This document shows, piece after piece, positions 26,509-34,604 of a DNA stretch of 64,000 nt. The notes under the pieces were generated by a model. It saw nothing but the letters and a program-made list of their open reading frames with translations, searched no databases and was not told the origin of the DNA. Numbering within the stretch: the stretch's first letter is position 1; every line of letters begins with the position of its first letter. The translations under genes and the position numbers were made by a program. The stretch is from Pseudarthrobacter sp. SSS035. Lineage in GTDB: Bacteria; Actinomycetota; Actinomycetes; Actinomycetales; Micrococcaceae. Location of the stretch: the NCBI RefSeq assembly GCF_023273875.1, contig NZ_CP096882.1, forward strand, positions 1,488,001 through 1,552,000. Direction: 5' to 3'.

Positions 26509-27630
26509 CTAGGACTTGACCTTGATGGATTCGATGGCCTTGACGGCCTTCTCGGCGAGGGCCGAGGAGAGCGGCGCGGACTTCGCGGAATCAGCCGCCG
26601 TCTTCTGGCCGGCGTCCGAAACTACGTAGCTTTCGAAGGCCTTGACGAGGTCAACGGTTTCCTGCTTGTCGTAGGTGGTGCAGACAACGTGGTAGGAAAC
26701 CAGGACGACCGGGTAGGCACCTGCCGCGGTGGTCTTGCGGTCCAGCTTGATGGCGACGTCGGTGGCGGAGCGGCCATCTACGGCCTTGCCGGCTTCAACA
26801 GCCTTGGCAGCGGCGTCGGCGGAGATCTTGACGAACTCCTCGCCCACCTTGATGGAGGCGGTGCCCAGCTTGCCGCCCACAGCGGAGTCATCCGCGTAGG
26901 TCACGGCGCCCGGGGTGTCGGTGACGGTCTTGACAACACCGGAGGTGCCCTTGGCGTTTTCGCCCTGCAGGGTTGCGGGCCAGATGCCGGCAGCCTTGTC
27001 GGTCCAAACATCCGCAGCAGCAGCCGCGAGGTACTCGGTGAAGTTGGTGGTGGTACCGGAATCGTCAGAGCGGTTCACCGGCGTGACCTTCAGGTCCGGG
27101 AGGCTGACGCCCGAGTTCAGGGCGGCGATGGCGGGGTCGTTCCAGTTGGTGATCTCGCCGCGGAAGATCTCGGCCACGGTGGTAGCGTCAAGCTTCAGCT
27201 CGGTGATGCCGGGGACGTTGAAGGCCACAGCGATCGGGGAGATGTAGACGGGGATGTTGATGGCGCCTTCCGGGCCACACATGGCCTTGGAGCTGGCCAG
27301 CTCTTCATCCTTGAGGTACGCATCGGAGCCGGCGAACTGGGCCGAGCCGTCGATGATTGCCTTGCGGCCTGCGCCGGAACCGTCCGGGGAGTACTGCACG
27401 GTGGCGCCGGGGTTGGCAGCGGCGAAGCCGGCCTTCCAGGCGTCCATGGCTGCACCGGTGGAGGATGCTCCGATCCCGGTCAGCGTGCCGGTGACCTTGG
27501 GGCCGGCAGAAGTCTGGTTGCCTGCAGGCGTGTTGCCCGTGGCGTTATCTGAACCGCAGGCGGTGAGCGCGAGTGCGCCGGCTGCGATTACAGCGATAGC
27601 CGCGTGGCGGCCGAATCGGAGTGCCTTCAC
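26509..27630 (-). CDS. pstS: Phosphate ABC transporter substrate-binding lipoprotein
   Basis: 373 residues. The lipoprotein signal ends in LALTACGS (lipid-attached Cys at about 25). Typical phosphate-binding segments are GIGASSTGAAMDAW, AQFAGSDAYLKDEE and NRSDDSGTTTNFTEYL. It captures phosphate at the cell surface and hands it to PstCA. A direct-repeat PHO box lies upstream at 27749-27770, so induction by phosphate starvation through PhoP is expected. Confidence 0.97.
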   Translation of the reverse strand: MKALRFGRHAAIAVIAAGALALTACGSDNATGNTPAGNQTSAGPKVTGTLTGIGASSTGAAMDAWKAGFAAANPGATVQYSPDGSGAGRKAIIDGSAQFAGSDAYLKDEELASSKAMCGPEGAINIPVYISPIAVAFNVPGITELKLDATTVAEIFRGEITNWNDPAIAALNSGVSLPDLKVTPVNRSDDSGTTTNFTEYLAAAAADVWTDKAAGIWPATLQGENAKGTSGVVKTVTDTPGAVTYADDSAVGGKLGTASIKVGEEFVKISADAAAKAVEAGKAVDGRSATDVAIKLDRKTTAAGAYPVVLVSYHVVCTTYDKQETVDLVKAFESYVVSDAGQKTAADSAKSAPLSSALAEKAVKAIESIKVKS

Positions 27631-27748
27631 TAGATGTACCCCTTCCAGGGATATTCAGCGGCGGCAGGACCGGAGACGCCCTGCAGCGCGATGCGTACGT
27701 TTTGTACCTTCAACGAATCTATGGGCCGCAGGTAACGGGATGGGCGGC

Positions 27749-27770
27749 CGCAGATGAACAGGAGATTAAC
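27749..27770 (-). promoter_or_regulatory. Predicted PHO box upstream of pstS
   Basis: On the minus strand two adjacent 11-base direct repeats read GTTAATCTCCT and GTTCATCTGCG, the layout of actinobacterial PhoP sites (GTTCAYC-like units). They lie about 120-140 bases before the pstS start and could also affect the divergent FUSC gene. Confidence 0.55.
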
Positions 27771-27863
27771 GACGGCGGCATATTGGCTTACAACTGCAGC
27801 GCCACTATTGCGCACGTCACACTTTCGGACTTAGGTGCCCGGGCGGGAAATAGACTGGAGGGC

Positions 27864-28991
27864 ATGGCCGCAGCAGCAGGACTCTCAGCAAGCAGGCGTT
27901 TCCTGCGCGGACGCATCCGGACCGGCCTCGTCCGGAGCCGGAACTCCTTGGTCCCCGCCATCCAGATGACCGCGTGCGCGGTGGGGGCTTACGCCTTCGC
28001 CGAGTACGTCCTGGGGCACTCCGGACCCCTTTTTGCGGCCACATCGTCACTGATCGCCTTGGGCTTCTCGCGTGACCCGCGGCTGCGCCGGGTGATGGAG
28101 GTGGGCCTCGGCTGCACCATCGGGATCGCCGTCGGCGATCTGCTGCTGCACTGGCTGGGCAGCGGAATCTGGCAGGCCGCCGTCGTACTTCTGTTCTCCA
28201 TCTTGCTGGCCCGTTTCCTGGACAGCGGCAACATCTTCACCACGCAGCTGGGGCTGCAATCCTTGCTCGTGGTGCTGCTGCCGGCGCCGGACGGCGGGCC
28301 TTTCACGCGCAGCCTGGACGCCGTGGTGGGTGGCCTTTTCGCCCTCCTGGTGACCATCCTGATTCCGAAGGATCCACGCCGGGAGCCCCGCAAGGATGTC
28401 CGCAAACTGCTCCACGAACTGGCCGAAGTGCTGCGGGAATGCGCCGCCGCGCTGACCGAAAGCGACTCCACGAAGGCCTGGCATGCGCTGATCCGCGGCC
28501 GGAACTGCCAGCCGCTCGTGGACGCGATGCGCCATTCCCTGCGCGCTTCCGGTGAAGTGGCCACCCTCGCGCCGGCCCACCGCCGGCACCGCGACGAGCT
28601 GGACCGGCTTGAGAATTCCCTTGACTTCATCGACCTTGCGCTCAGGAACAGCCGCGTCTTCGCACGCCGGCTCACCAGCGCCATCAACCACGCCGCGCTT
28701 TCAGACAACGCCACCGCGAACATTGCCGACGTGCTCCAGGAAACCGCGGCCGCGATAGATGAACTGTCGCTCGGCCTGGCGGAAACGCACGACGGCGTGC
28801 GCCGCGCCCATCTTCGGACGGCCCGGCAGGACTTCAGCGAGATCGCGCTGCGGCTGCACCCCAAATTGCTGGAGGTCGAGCGGCTTGAGGGTGAGACTGT
28901 GGTGATGCTGTTCCGGCCGCTCATGGTGGACCTCCTGGAGTCCACCGGCATGGATGCGCGCGAGGCCCGGGACGTGCTGCCGGGGTTGTAG
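27864..28991 (+). CDS. FUSC-family (aromatic acid exporter type) membrane protein
   Basis: 375 residues from the ATG after CTGGAGGGC; a longer in-frame reading back to 27621 would overlap the pstS promoter. The N-terminal half has about five to six membrane segments (VPAIQMTACAVGAYAFAEYVLG, then LLVVLLPAP). A helical cytoplasmic half (residues about 180-375) follows. This is the FUSC/ArAE-like layout. Its substrate is unknown. It is divergent from pstS. Confidence 0.82.
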   Translation: MAAAAGLSASRRFLRGRIRTGLVRSRNSLVPAIQMTACAVGAYAFAEYVLGHSGPLFAATSSLIALGFSRDPRLRRVMEVGLGCTIGIAVGDLLLHWLGSGIWQAAVVLLFSILLARFLDSGNIFTTQLGLQSLLVVLLPAPDGGPFTRSLDAVVGGLFALLVTILIPKDPRREPRKDVRKLLHELAEVLRECAAALTESDSTKAWHALIRGRNCQPLVDAMRHSLRASGEVATLAPAHRRHRDELDRLENSLDFIDLALRNSRVFARRLTSAINHAALSDNATANIADVLQETAAAIDELSLGLAETHDGVRRAHLRTARQDFSEIALRLHPKLLEVERLEGETVVMLFRPLMVDLLESTGMDAREARDVLPGL

Positions 28992-29070
28992 CGCTGTCAC
29001 CCGGATCACCCTTGGTGCATGCTGCCCTCTCGGGCCAATACTGTCGGTGCCCGCCAGTAGGGTGGAACCC

Positions 29071-30444
29071 ATGGCAACAAAGACTTCCCGGGCGTCCAAG
29101 ACGCCGGCTTATAAGTGCGCCGAATGCGGCTGGACCACGGTCAAGTGGGTTGGGCGCTGCGGCGAGTGCCAGGCGTGGGGCACGGTTGAGGAAACCGGCG
29201 CCGCCGTAGCGCGTACGACGGCGGCAACCACAGTTCTGGAGCCAGCCCGCCGGATTGCCGAGGTGGATGCCACCACGGCGGCTTTCCTGCCCACCGGAGT
29301 GGACGAGCTGGACCGCGTGCTGGGCGGCGGCCTGGTCCCGGGCGCGGTCATCCTGCTGGCCGGGGAGCCTGGCGTGGGCAAGTCCACGCTGCTGCTGGAC
29401 GTCGCGGCGAAGTTTGCCCGCACCGCCCAGGACGTTCTGTATGTCACAGGCGAGGAATCCGCCGCGCAGGTGAAGCTTCGCGCCGAACGGATCGACGCCG
29501 TCGCCGATTCCCTGTACCTGTCCGCCGAAACGGACCTGGGGCAGGCACTGGGGCAGGTGGAGAAGATCGAGCCGCGGCTGCTGATTGTGGACTCGGTCCA
29601 GACCCTCAGCAGCGCAGACGTGGACGGCAGCGCCGGCGGCGTCTCGCAGGTGCGTGAGGTTGCGGCGTCCATCATCGCGGCGGCCAAGCGCCGGAACATG
29701 ACCACTTTGCTGGTGGGGCACGTGACGAAGGACGGGTCCATCGCAGGCCCAAGGCTGCTCGAACACCTGGTGGATGTGGTGTGCCAGTTCGAAGGCGAAC
29801 GTCACTCCCGGCTCCGGATGCTGCGTGCGGTAAAGAACCGGTACGGGCCCACGGACGACGTCGGCTGTTTTGACCTGAATGAGAACGGCATCGAAGGGCT
29901 GACGGACCCCAGTGGGCTGTTCGTCAGCCGCACCAAGGAACCCGTTTCAGGCACCTGCATCACGGTGACCATGGAAGGGCGGCGGCCGCTGCTGGCCGAG
30001 GTGCAGTCGCTGCTTGCCGAGAGTGCCAACTCGCAGCCCCGCCGGGCCACCAGCGGCCTGGACAGTTCACGGGTGTCCATGCTCCTGGCGGTGCTGCAGC
30101 AGCGTGCCGGCTGCCTGCTGCACAAGGACGATTCCTACGTGGCAACCGTGGGCGGTGTGAAGCTCAGTGAACCGGCCACTGACCTCGCTGTTGCCCTTGC
30201 CGTCGCGTCCGCGAAGGCCCGCAAACCGCTGCCCATCCGGCTGATCGCTTTTGGCGAAGTAGGCCTGGCCGGCGAGGTCCGGCCCGTGCCCGGCATAAAC
30301 CAGCGCATCCAGGAAGCACACCGTCTGGGCTTCACCCACGCCGTGGTCCCGGCCAGCCACAACGGACCCGGACCCGTGCCACCAGGCTTCTCAGTGCGCG
30401 AAGTGGAGCACCTTACGGAGGCGTTGAGCCTGCTGATCGGGTAG
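29071..30444 (+). CDS. radA: DNA repair protein RadA
   Basis: 457 residues. The N-terminal zinc finger has Cys 16, 19, 30 and 33 (CAECG...CGEC). A RecA-like core with Walker A GEPGVGKST (98-106) and the RadA-specific KNRYG motif follow, then a Lon-protease-like C-terminal domain (VKLSEPATDLAVALAVASA). It is a branch-migration helicase for recombination intermediates. In many Gram-positives disA follows directly; here disA is 15.7 kb away. Confidence 0.97.
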   Translation: MATKTSRASKTPAYKCAECGWTTVKWVGRCGECQAWGTVEETGAAVARTTAATTVLEPARRIAEVDATTAAFLPTGVDELDRVLGGGLVPGAVILLAGEPGVGKSTLLLDVAAKFARTAQDVLYVTGEESAAQVKLRAERIDAVADSLYLSAETDLGQALGQVEKIEPRLLIVDSVQTLSSADVDGSAGGVSQVREVAASIIAAAKRRNMTTLLVGHVTKDGSIAGPRLLEHLVDVVCQFEGERHSRLRMLRAVKNRYGPTDDVGCFDLNENGIEGLTDPSGLFVSRTKEPVSGTCITVTMEGRRPLLAEVQSLLAESANSQPRRATSGLDSSRVSMLLAVLQQRAGCLLHKDDSYVATVGGVKLSEPATDLAVALAVASAKARKPLPIRLIAFGEVGLAGEVRPVPGINQRIQEAHRLGFTHAVVPASHNGPGPVPPGFSVREVEHLTEALSLLIG

Positions 30445-30499
30445 GGCGCAGGTGCAGGAGGCAACTGTTTACCTGAGCGCCATTCAAGGTACGGCAGTC

Positions 30500-30539
30500 T
30501 CGTAATTCCGATTCAGATACCGGTGGTTTCGTAATTCCG
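30500..30539 (+). repeat. Direct repeat in the phn operon promoter
   Basis: TCGTAATTCCG occurs at 30500-30510 and again at 30529-30539, 29 bases apart, close to three helical turns. It lies just before phnD and may bind a regulator. Confidence 0.45.
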
Positions 30540-30569
30540 TCACCCCCAACACTGACGGAAGGCACCACA

Positions 30570-31457
30570 ATGCACGCTCGTGCAGGAATCATCGCCGCAT
30601 CATTGATCGGCCTGCTCGCCATCTCAGGCTGCGCCGGAGGAGCCAGCGCGTCGCCGGACTCCCCCTCAACCGAACTCGTCTTCGCCACCCCGCCCGGTAC
30701 TGACGATCCTGAAGAGCAGGCCATCATGGGCGACCTCTCCGCCATGGTCGGCCAGGCCACCGGACGGACCGTGGAGAACCTCCAGCCCGCCGACTACTTG
30801 GGCGTGGTGGAGGCCGTCCGCAACGGCTCCGTGGACGTCGCCGTCCTCAGCCAGTTCTCCGCCGCCCTCGCTTACAAGACGGACAGTGTGGACCCGCTCC
30901 TGGTCTGGGGCGCCAGCACCGAGCCAGCCAGCTTCTGCCTGACCAGGACTGACAGTGGCGTCAACACGCTGGACGACGTCAAGGGCCGCCAGGTCGCCTT
31001 CGTTGACCCCGGTTCAACGACCGGTTATTTCATGCCGAAATCGCTGCTGGCCAAGTCCGGCCTCGTCGATGGCACGGACTACAAGAGCACCTTCGCCGGC
31101 AACCACGACGCCGCGGTGATGGCCATGGTCAACGGCAGCGTGGACGTGGCCTGCACGGCCCGCCAGCTGTACCCAACCTTCGTGGAGAAGGGCGTGTTCA
31201 CCGAGCAGGACGTCAGAGTCATCGCAAAGTCCGATCCCATCCCCGTGGGTATCTCCATCGTGGTCCGCAAGGGCCTGGACGAGGCCGCCCGCACCAGCCT
31301 CAAGGACAAGCTCCCCGCCGTGATGGCAGCCAACGAAAAGCTCGCCAAGACCTTCGGCCTCAAGGGAGAACCCACCAAGGACCCCGAATTCAGCACCTAC
31401 GCTCCCCTGGTGGATGTGGCCCAGTCCGTCGGGGTGGACCTCGAGGACCTCCGATGA
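30570..31457 (+). CDS. phnD: Phosphonate/phosphite-type ABC transporter substrate-binding lipoprotein
   Basis: 295 residues. The lipoprotein signal ends at AISGCAGG. The PhnD-like core has VEAVRNGSVDVAVLSQFSAALA, the DPGSTTGYFMP loop and NHDAAVMAMVNGSVDVAC, all family hallmarks. It would bind an oxidised phosphorus compound at the cell surface. Which one (phosphonate, phosphite or a phosphoester) is not set by sequence. It overlaps phnC by four bases. Confidence 0.9.
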   Translation: MHARAGIIAASLIGLLAISGCAGGASASPDSPSTELVFATPPGTDDPEEQAIMGDLSAMVGQATGRTVENLQPADYLGVVEAVRNGSVDVAVLSQFSAALAYKTDSVDPLLVWGASTEPASFCLTRTDSGVNTLDDVKGRQVAFVDPGSTTGYFMPKSLLAKSGLVDGTDYKSTFAGNHDAAVMAMVNGSVDVACTARQLYPTFVEKGVFTEQDVRVIAKSDPIPVGISIVVRKGLDEAARTSLKDKLPAVMAANEKLAKTFGLKGEPTKDPEFSTYAPLVDVAQSVGVDLEDLR

Positions 31458-32269
31458 GCAGCCCCACGGTAGAAAGGCCGGAACTGTCACCGGCAGCACT
31501 CGACCCGTCGGCGACGCCCACCGTGCACGCGCGAAAGCTGCGCGTCCAGTACGGCGAGCAGGTGGCACTAAGCAGCGTCGACCTTGACGTCCACCAGGGC
31601 GAAGTCGTCGCGCTGCTGGGCCACTCGGGATCCGGCAAGTCGACCCTCATGAAGACCCTCACCGGCATCGCCCCGTTCACCGCGGACGCACTCACTGTTG
31701 CTGGCCGCGAAGTCGGCACACAAACGGGGACTGGCCTGCGGGAGCTGCGTTCCGACGTCGGGTACGTATTCCAGCATTTCAACCTGGTCCCCCGGCTCAG
31801 CGCCCTGACCAACGTCCTGACCGGAGGTCTGCACACCGCCGGACCGCTGAACGTGCTCGGCACCTTCAGTAGCGCCCAGCGCACAAAGGCGCTTGACCTC
31901 CTGGACCGCGTCGGGCTGGCCCACAAGGCGAAACAGTCCTGCCGAAGCCTCAGCGGCGGCGAGCAGCAGCGTGTGGCCATCGCCCGGGCCCTCATGCAGG
32001 AGCCGCGGCTCATCCTCGCCGATGAACCCGTCGCGTCCCTGGACCCCCGGCTCGCTGGAAACATCCTTGGCCTTCTTCGCAACATTGCCCGCGAGGAGCA
32101 CATTCCCGTCATCGTCAGCCTGCACGTCGTCGGCCTCGCCCGCCGCTATGCGGACCGCGTCATCGGCCTGCATTCCGGCGAACTCGTCTTCGCCGGCCCG
32201 GCCGCCCATCTCACCGAAAAGGAGGTGCACCAGATCTATGGCACCGACACTGAGCTCCTCGAAAACTGA
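31454..32269 (+). CDS. phnC: Phosphonate-type ABC transporter ATP-binding protein
   Basis: 271 residues. Walker A GHSGSGKST (56-64), Q-loop VFQHFNLVPRL, signature LSGGEQQRVAIARAL and Walker B LILADEPVASLDP are complete and match the PhnC group. The start overlaps the phnD stop (ATGA). An AAGGAGGT near its 3' end serves the next gene. Confidence 0.93.
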   Translation: MSSPTVERPELSPAALDPSATPTVHARKLRVQYGEQVALSSVDLDVHQGEVVALLGHSGSGKSTLMKTLTGIAPFTADALTVAGREVGTQTGTGLRELRSDVGYVFQHFNLVPRLSALTNVLTGGLHTAGPLNVLGTFSSAQRTKALDLLDRVGLAHKAKQSCRSLSGGEQQRVAIARALMQEPRLILADEPVASLDPRLAGNILGLLRNIAREEHIPVIVSLHVVGLARRYADRVIGLHSGELVFAGPAAHLTEKEVHQIYGTDTELLEN

Positions 32270-33119
32270 CACCGCAGAGCCGAAGAGGACCCCGGGAACC
32301 CGGGACAAACAGATCAACACCCACCTCCCGGAGGCGGACCGCCGCCGTCTCTCCCGCCCCTTCAGCCTCCCGACTCCCCGGGGCGCCGCACTCTGGGCAA
32401 TCATCGCCGTCGTCCTCGTCTGGGCAGGCATGGGCGCGGGCATCAACCCGGACAAGCTGCTCAGCGGCATCCCGAACATGGGCGACTTCCTGGCCCGGCT
32501 CTTCCCGCCCACGTTCGACAAATTCGGCGTCATCGCCAAGCTCCTCATCGAAACGCTGCAGATGGCACTGGTTGGGACGGTGCTCGGCGCCCTCGCGTCA
32601 CTGCTGCTCAGCTTCGGCGCAGCCAGCAACGTCTCCCCGCGTTGGGTGTACACAGCCTGCCGCGGTATCCTCAACGTCCTGCGCTCCATTCCCGAACTGA
32701 TCTTCGCGTTGATGTTCGTTTCCGCCGTGGGCCTGGGCCCATTCGCCGGCATCCTGGCGATAGTGCTGGGCTCCGTGGGGTCAATCGGCAAGGTCTACGC
32801 CGAGGCGATGGAGTCCGTGCAGCCCGGACCGGTCGAAGCGCTCACTGCGGTGGGTGCGAACAAGCGCCAGATCATCAGCTACGCGGTCCTCCCGCAGGCC
32901 GCCCCGCTGCTCGTGAGCTACACACTCCTGCTCTTCGAAGGCAACGTCCGGGGCGCCACCATCCTGGGACTTGTGGGCGCGGGCGGCATCGGCCTGGAAC
33001 TCACCACCGCCATGCGCATGTACGACTACGGCCACCTCTGCGCCATCATCATCAGCATCATCGTGTTGGTCACTATCATCGACCGCATCAGCGCCTTCAT
33101 CCGCGCCAAGCTCAGTTAG
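32238..33119 (+). CDS. phnE: Phosphonate-type ABC transporter permease
   Basis: 293 residues from the ATG at 32238, which lies inside the end of phnC in another frame and has AAGGAGGT 11 bases upstream. About six membrane segments are present. The permease loop GPVEALTAVGANKRQIISYAVLPQ matches PhnE. It would complete the phnDCE importer. Confidence 0.92.
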   Translation: MAPTLSSSKTDTAEPKRTPGTRDKQINTHLPEADRRRLSRPFSLPTPRGAALWAIIAVVLVWAGMGAGINPDKLLSGIPNMGDFLARLFPPTFDKFGVIAKLLIETLQMALVGTVLGALASLLLSFGAASNVSPRWVYTACRGILNVLRSIPELIFALMFVSAVGLGPFAGILAIVLGSVGSIGKVYAEAMESVQPGPVEALTAVGANKRQIISYAVLPQAAPLLVSYTLLLFEGNVRGATILGLVGAGGIGLELTTAMRMYDYGHLCAIIISIIVLVTIIDRISAFIRAKLS

Positions 33120-33128
33120 GAATCCCAC

Positions 33129-33923
33129 ATGCACGAATCATCTGTTGCCACTTTGCCTGAGCCGGCCGTGGACCTTGCCCCAGTCAACCTCCGCGACCTG
33201 GGCGGCCTCCCCGTCGACGGCGGCGTCACCCGCACCGGAGTGCTTCTGCGCAGCGACGACGTCTCCGTCATGCCTGCCGCTTTCGCACAGAAAATGGTCG
33301 ACGACGGCGTCCGCAGCGTTATCGACCTCCGATCACCGGAGGAGGCACTCCGGACCGGCCGCGGGCCGCTCACTGTTCCGGGGGTGAACTACCACCACCT
33401 TGCCCTGACGGCCTCTGTGTCCATGCCCGAAGACATCAGCCGCGAGCTTTTGTCGGCCTCGGCCACTCCGGAACTCGTGGGCTCCTGGTACGCGAACCTC
33501 CTCGAAACCCAGGCCCGGCAGCTCACGCTCGGAGTCACGCTGGTCGCGATGAGCGAGGGCGCCACGGTCTTCCACTGCGCGGCTGGGAAGGATCGCACAG
33601 GCGTGTTCGCCGCCGTCGTACTTTCTCTGTTGGGCGCCTCCCCGAAAACCGTCTCCGCGGATTACGCGGTGACCGCAACCCGCCTTCCGCAACTGTTTCC
33701 GAGGCTCCGGGCGATCATGGGCGGCCTGATACCCGAGGTTCCCGTCACGATGCAGACCGCGGAGCTGGGTGCGATGATGGGCGCGCACGCGGCGTCAATG
33801 GATGCGATGCAACAGGTCCTGGCCGAACGCCACGGCAGCGTGATCGAACCTCTTCGTCGCGCCGGGCTCAGTGACGCAACCATTGCCCAGCTCCGGAACA
33901 GGCTGGTGGTTGCCGGTGGTTGA
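33129..33923 (+). CDS. Tyrosine-phosphatase-family protein (PF13350 type)
   Basis: 264 residues. The cysteine phosphatase loop HCAAGKDRTG gives nucleophile C150 and R156. The N-terminal NLRDLGG and VIDLRSPEE segments are typical of this bacterial tyrosine/lipid phosphatase family. It begins nine bases after phnE, so it is almost certainly in the same operon. It may release phosphate from an imported phosphoester, or act in signalling; the sequence does not decide. Confidence 0.88.
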   Translation: MHESSVATLPEPAVDLAPVNLRDLGGLPVDGGVTRTGVLLRSDDVSVMPAAFAQKMVDDGVRSVIDLRSPEEALRTGRGPLTVPGVNYHHLALTASVSMPEDISRELLSASATPELVGSWYANLLETQARQLTLGVTLVAMSEGATVFHCAAGKDRTGVFAAVVLSLLGASPKTVSADYAVTATRLPQLFPRLRAIMGGLIPEVPVTMQTAELGAMMGAHAASMDAMQQVLAERHGSVIEPLRRAGLSDATIAQLRNRLVVAGG

Positions 33924-34551
33924 GACGGCAACGGTTGAAGACACGGCCTCCGGCCGGGCACCCGGCCGGCCGCGCGATACAACGCTGGAGGCCGCTGTCC
34001 TTGCCGCCACCGTGGACCTGCTCCTGGAACGCGACACCCGGGACGTGACCATCGCCGCCATCACGGAGCGGTCCGGGGTCAGCCGGGCCGCTGTCTACCG
34101 GCGCTGGGCCAGCCGCGAAGAATTGCTGGCTGCCGCCCTGGACAGCGTCCGCTCAGGTGTTGAACTGACGCGCCGCGGCAGCAGCCTGGAGACCATCCTG
34201 TCCGCCTACGAACAGGCAGCGGTTGCGGTGGACGGCAGGGTAGGGAAGCTGGTCAAGAAGCGGGTGGCGCTGGGCCTGGAGAACGAGTCGCTCCGGGCGC
34301 TGTCCTGGGAAAGGCACGTCTCCCGGCGGCGGGCACCCATCGCCGCCGAGATCCGCCGGGGCATCGAGGCGGGCGAACTGGATCCGTCCGTGGACGTGGA
34401 GGCGATGATCGACCTGATCAACGGGCTGTACTACTACCAGTTTGTGGTCCGCGCCGACTCCGACGACGAGGAAACGAGGTCCCGGGTGCACGCCGCCGTG
34501 AAACTCGTGTGGGAGGGGGCGCTTCGCCGCCCCGTGGCTGGGGTAGGCTGA
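33916..34551 (+). CDS. TetR-family transcriptional regulator
   Basis: 211 residues from the GTG that overlaps the phosphatase stop by eight bases. The N-terminal helix-turn-helix is clear (TIAAITERSGVSRAAVYRRWASREELLAAAL, family match). The C-terminal ligand domain is of the TetR_C_16/AcrR kind. The overlap suggests it controls the phn-phosphatase operon, perhaps through the repeat at 30500-30539. Confidence 0.9.
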   Translation: MVETATVEDTASGRAPGRPRDTTLEAAVLAATVDLLLERDTRDVTIAAITERSGVSRAAVYRRWASREELLAAALDSVRSGVELTRRGSSLETILSAYEQAAVAVDGRVGKLVKKRVALGLENESLRALSWERHVSRRRAPIAAEIRRGIEAGELDPSVDVEAMIDLINGLYYYQFVVRADSDDEETRSRVHAAVKLVWEGALRRPVAGVG

Positions 34552-34604
34552 CGGCACGACCTTCAGGCAGCCGGAGGTTTTCACCGCTGCGCTGGGGGCC
34601 CAGA

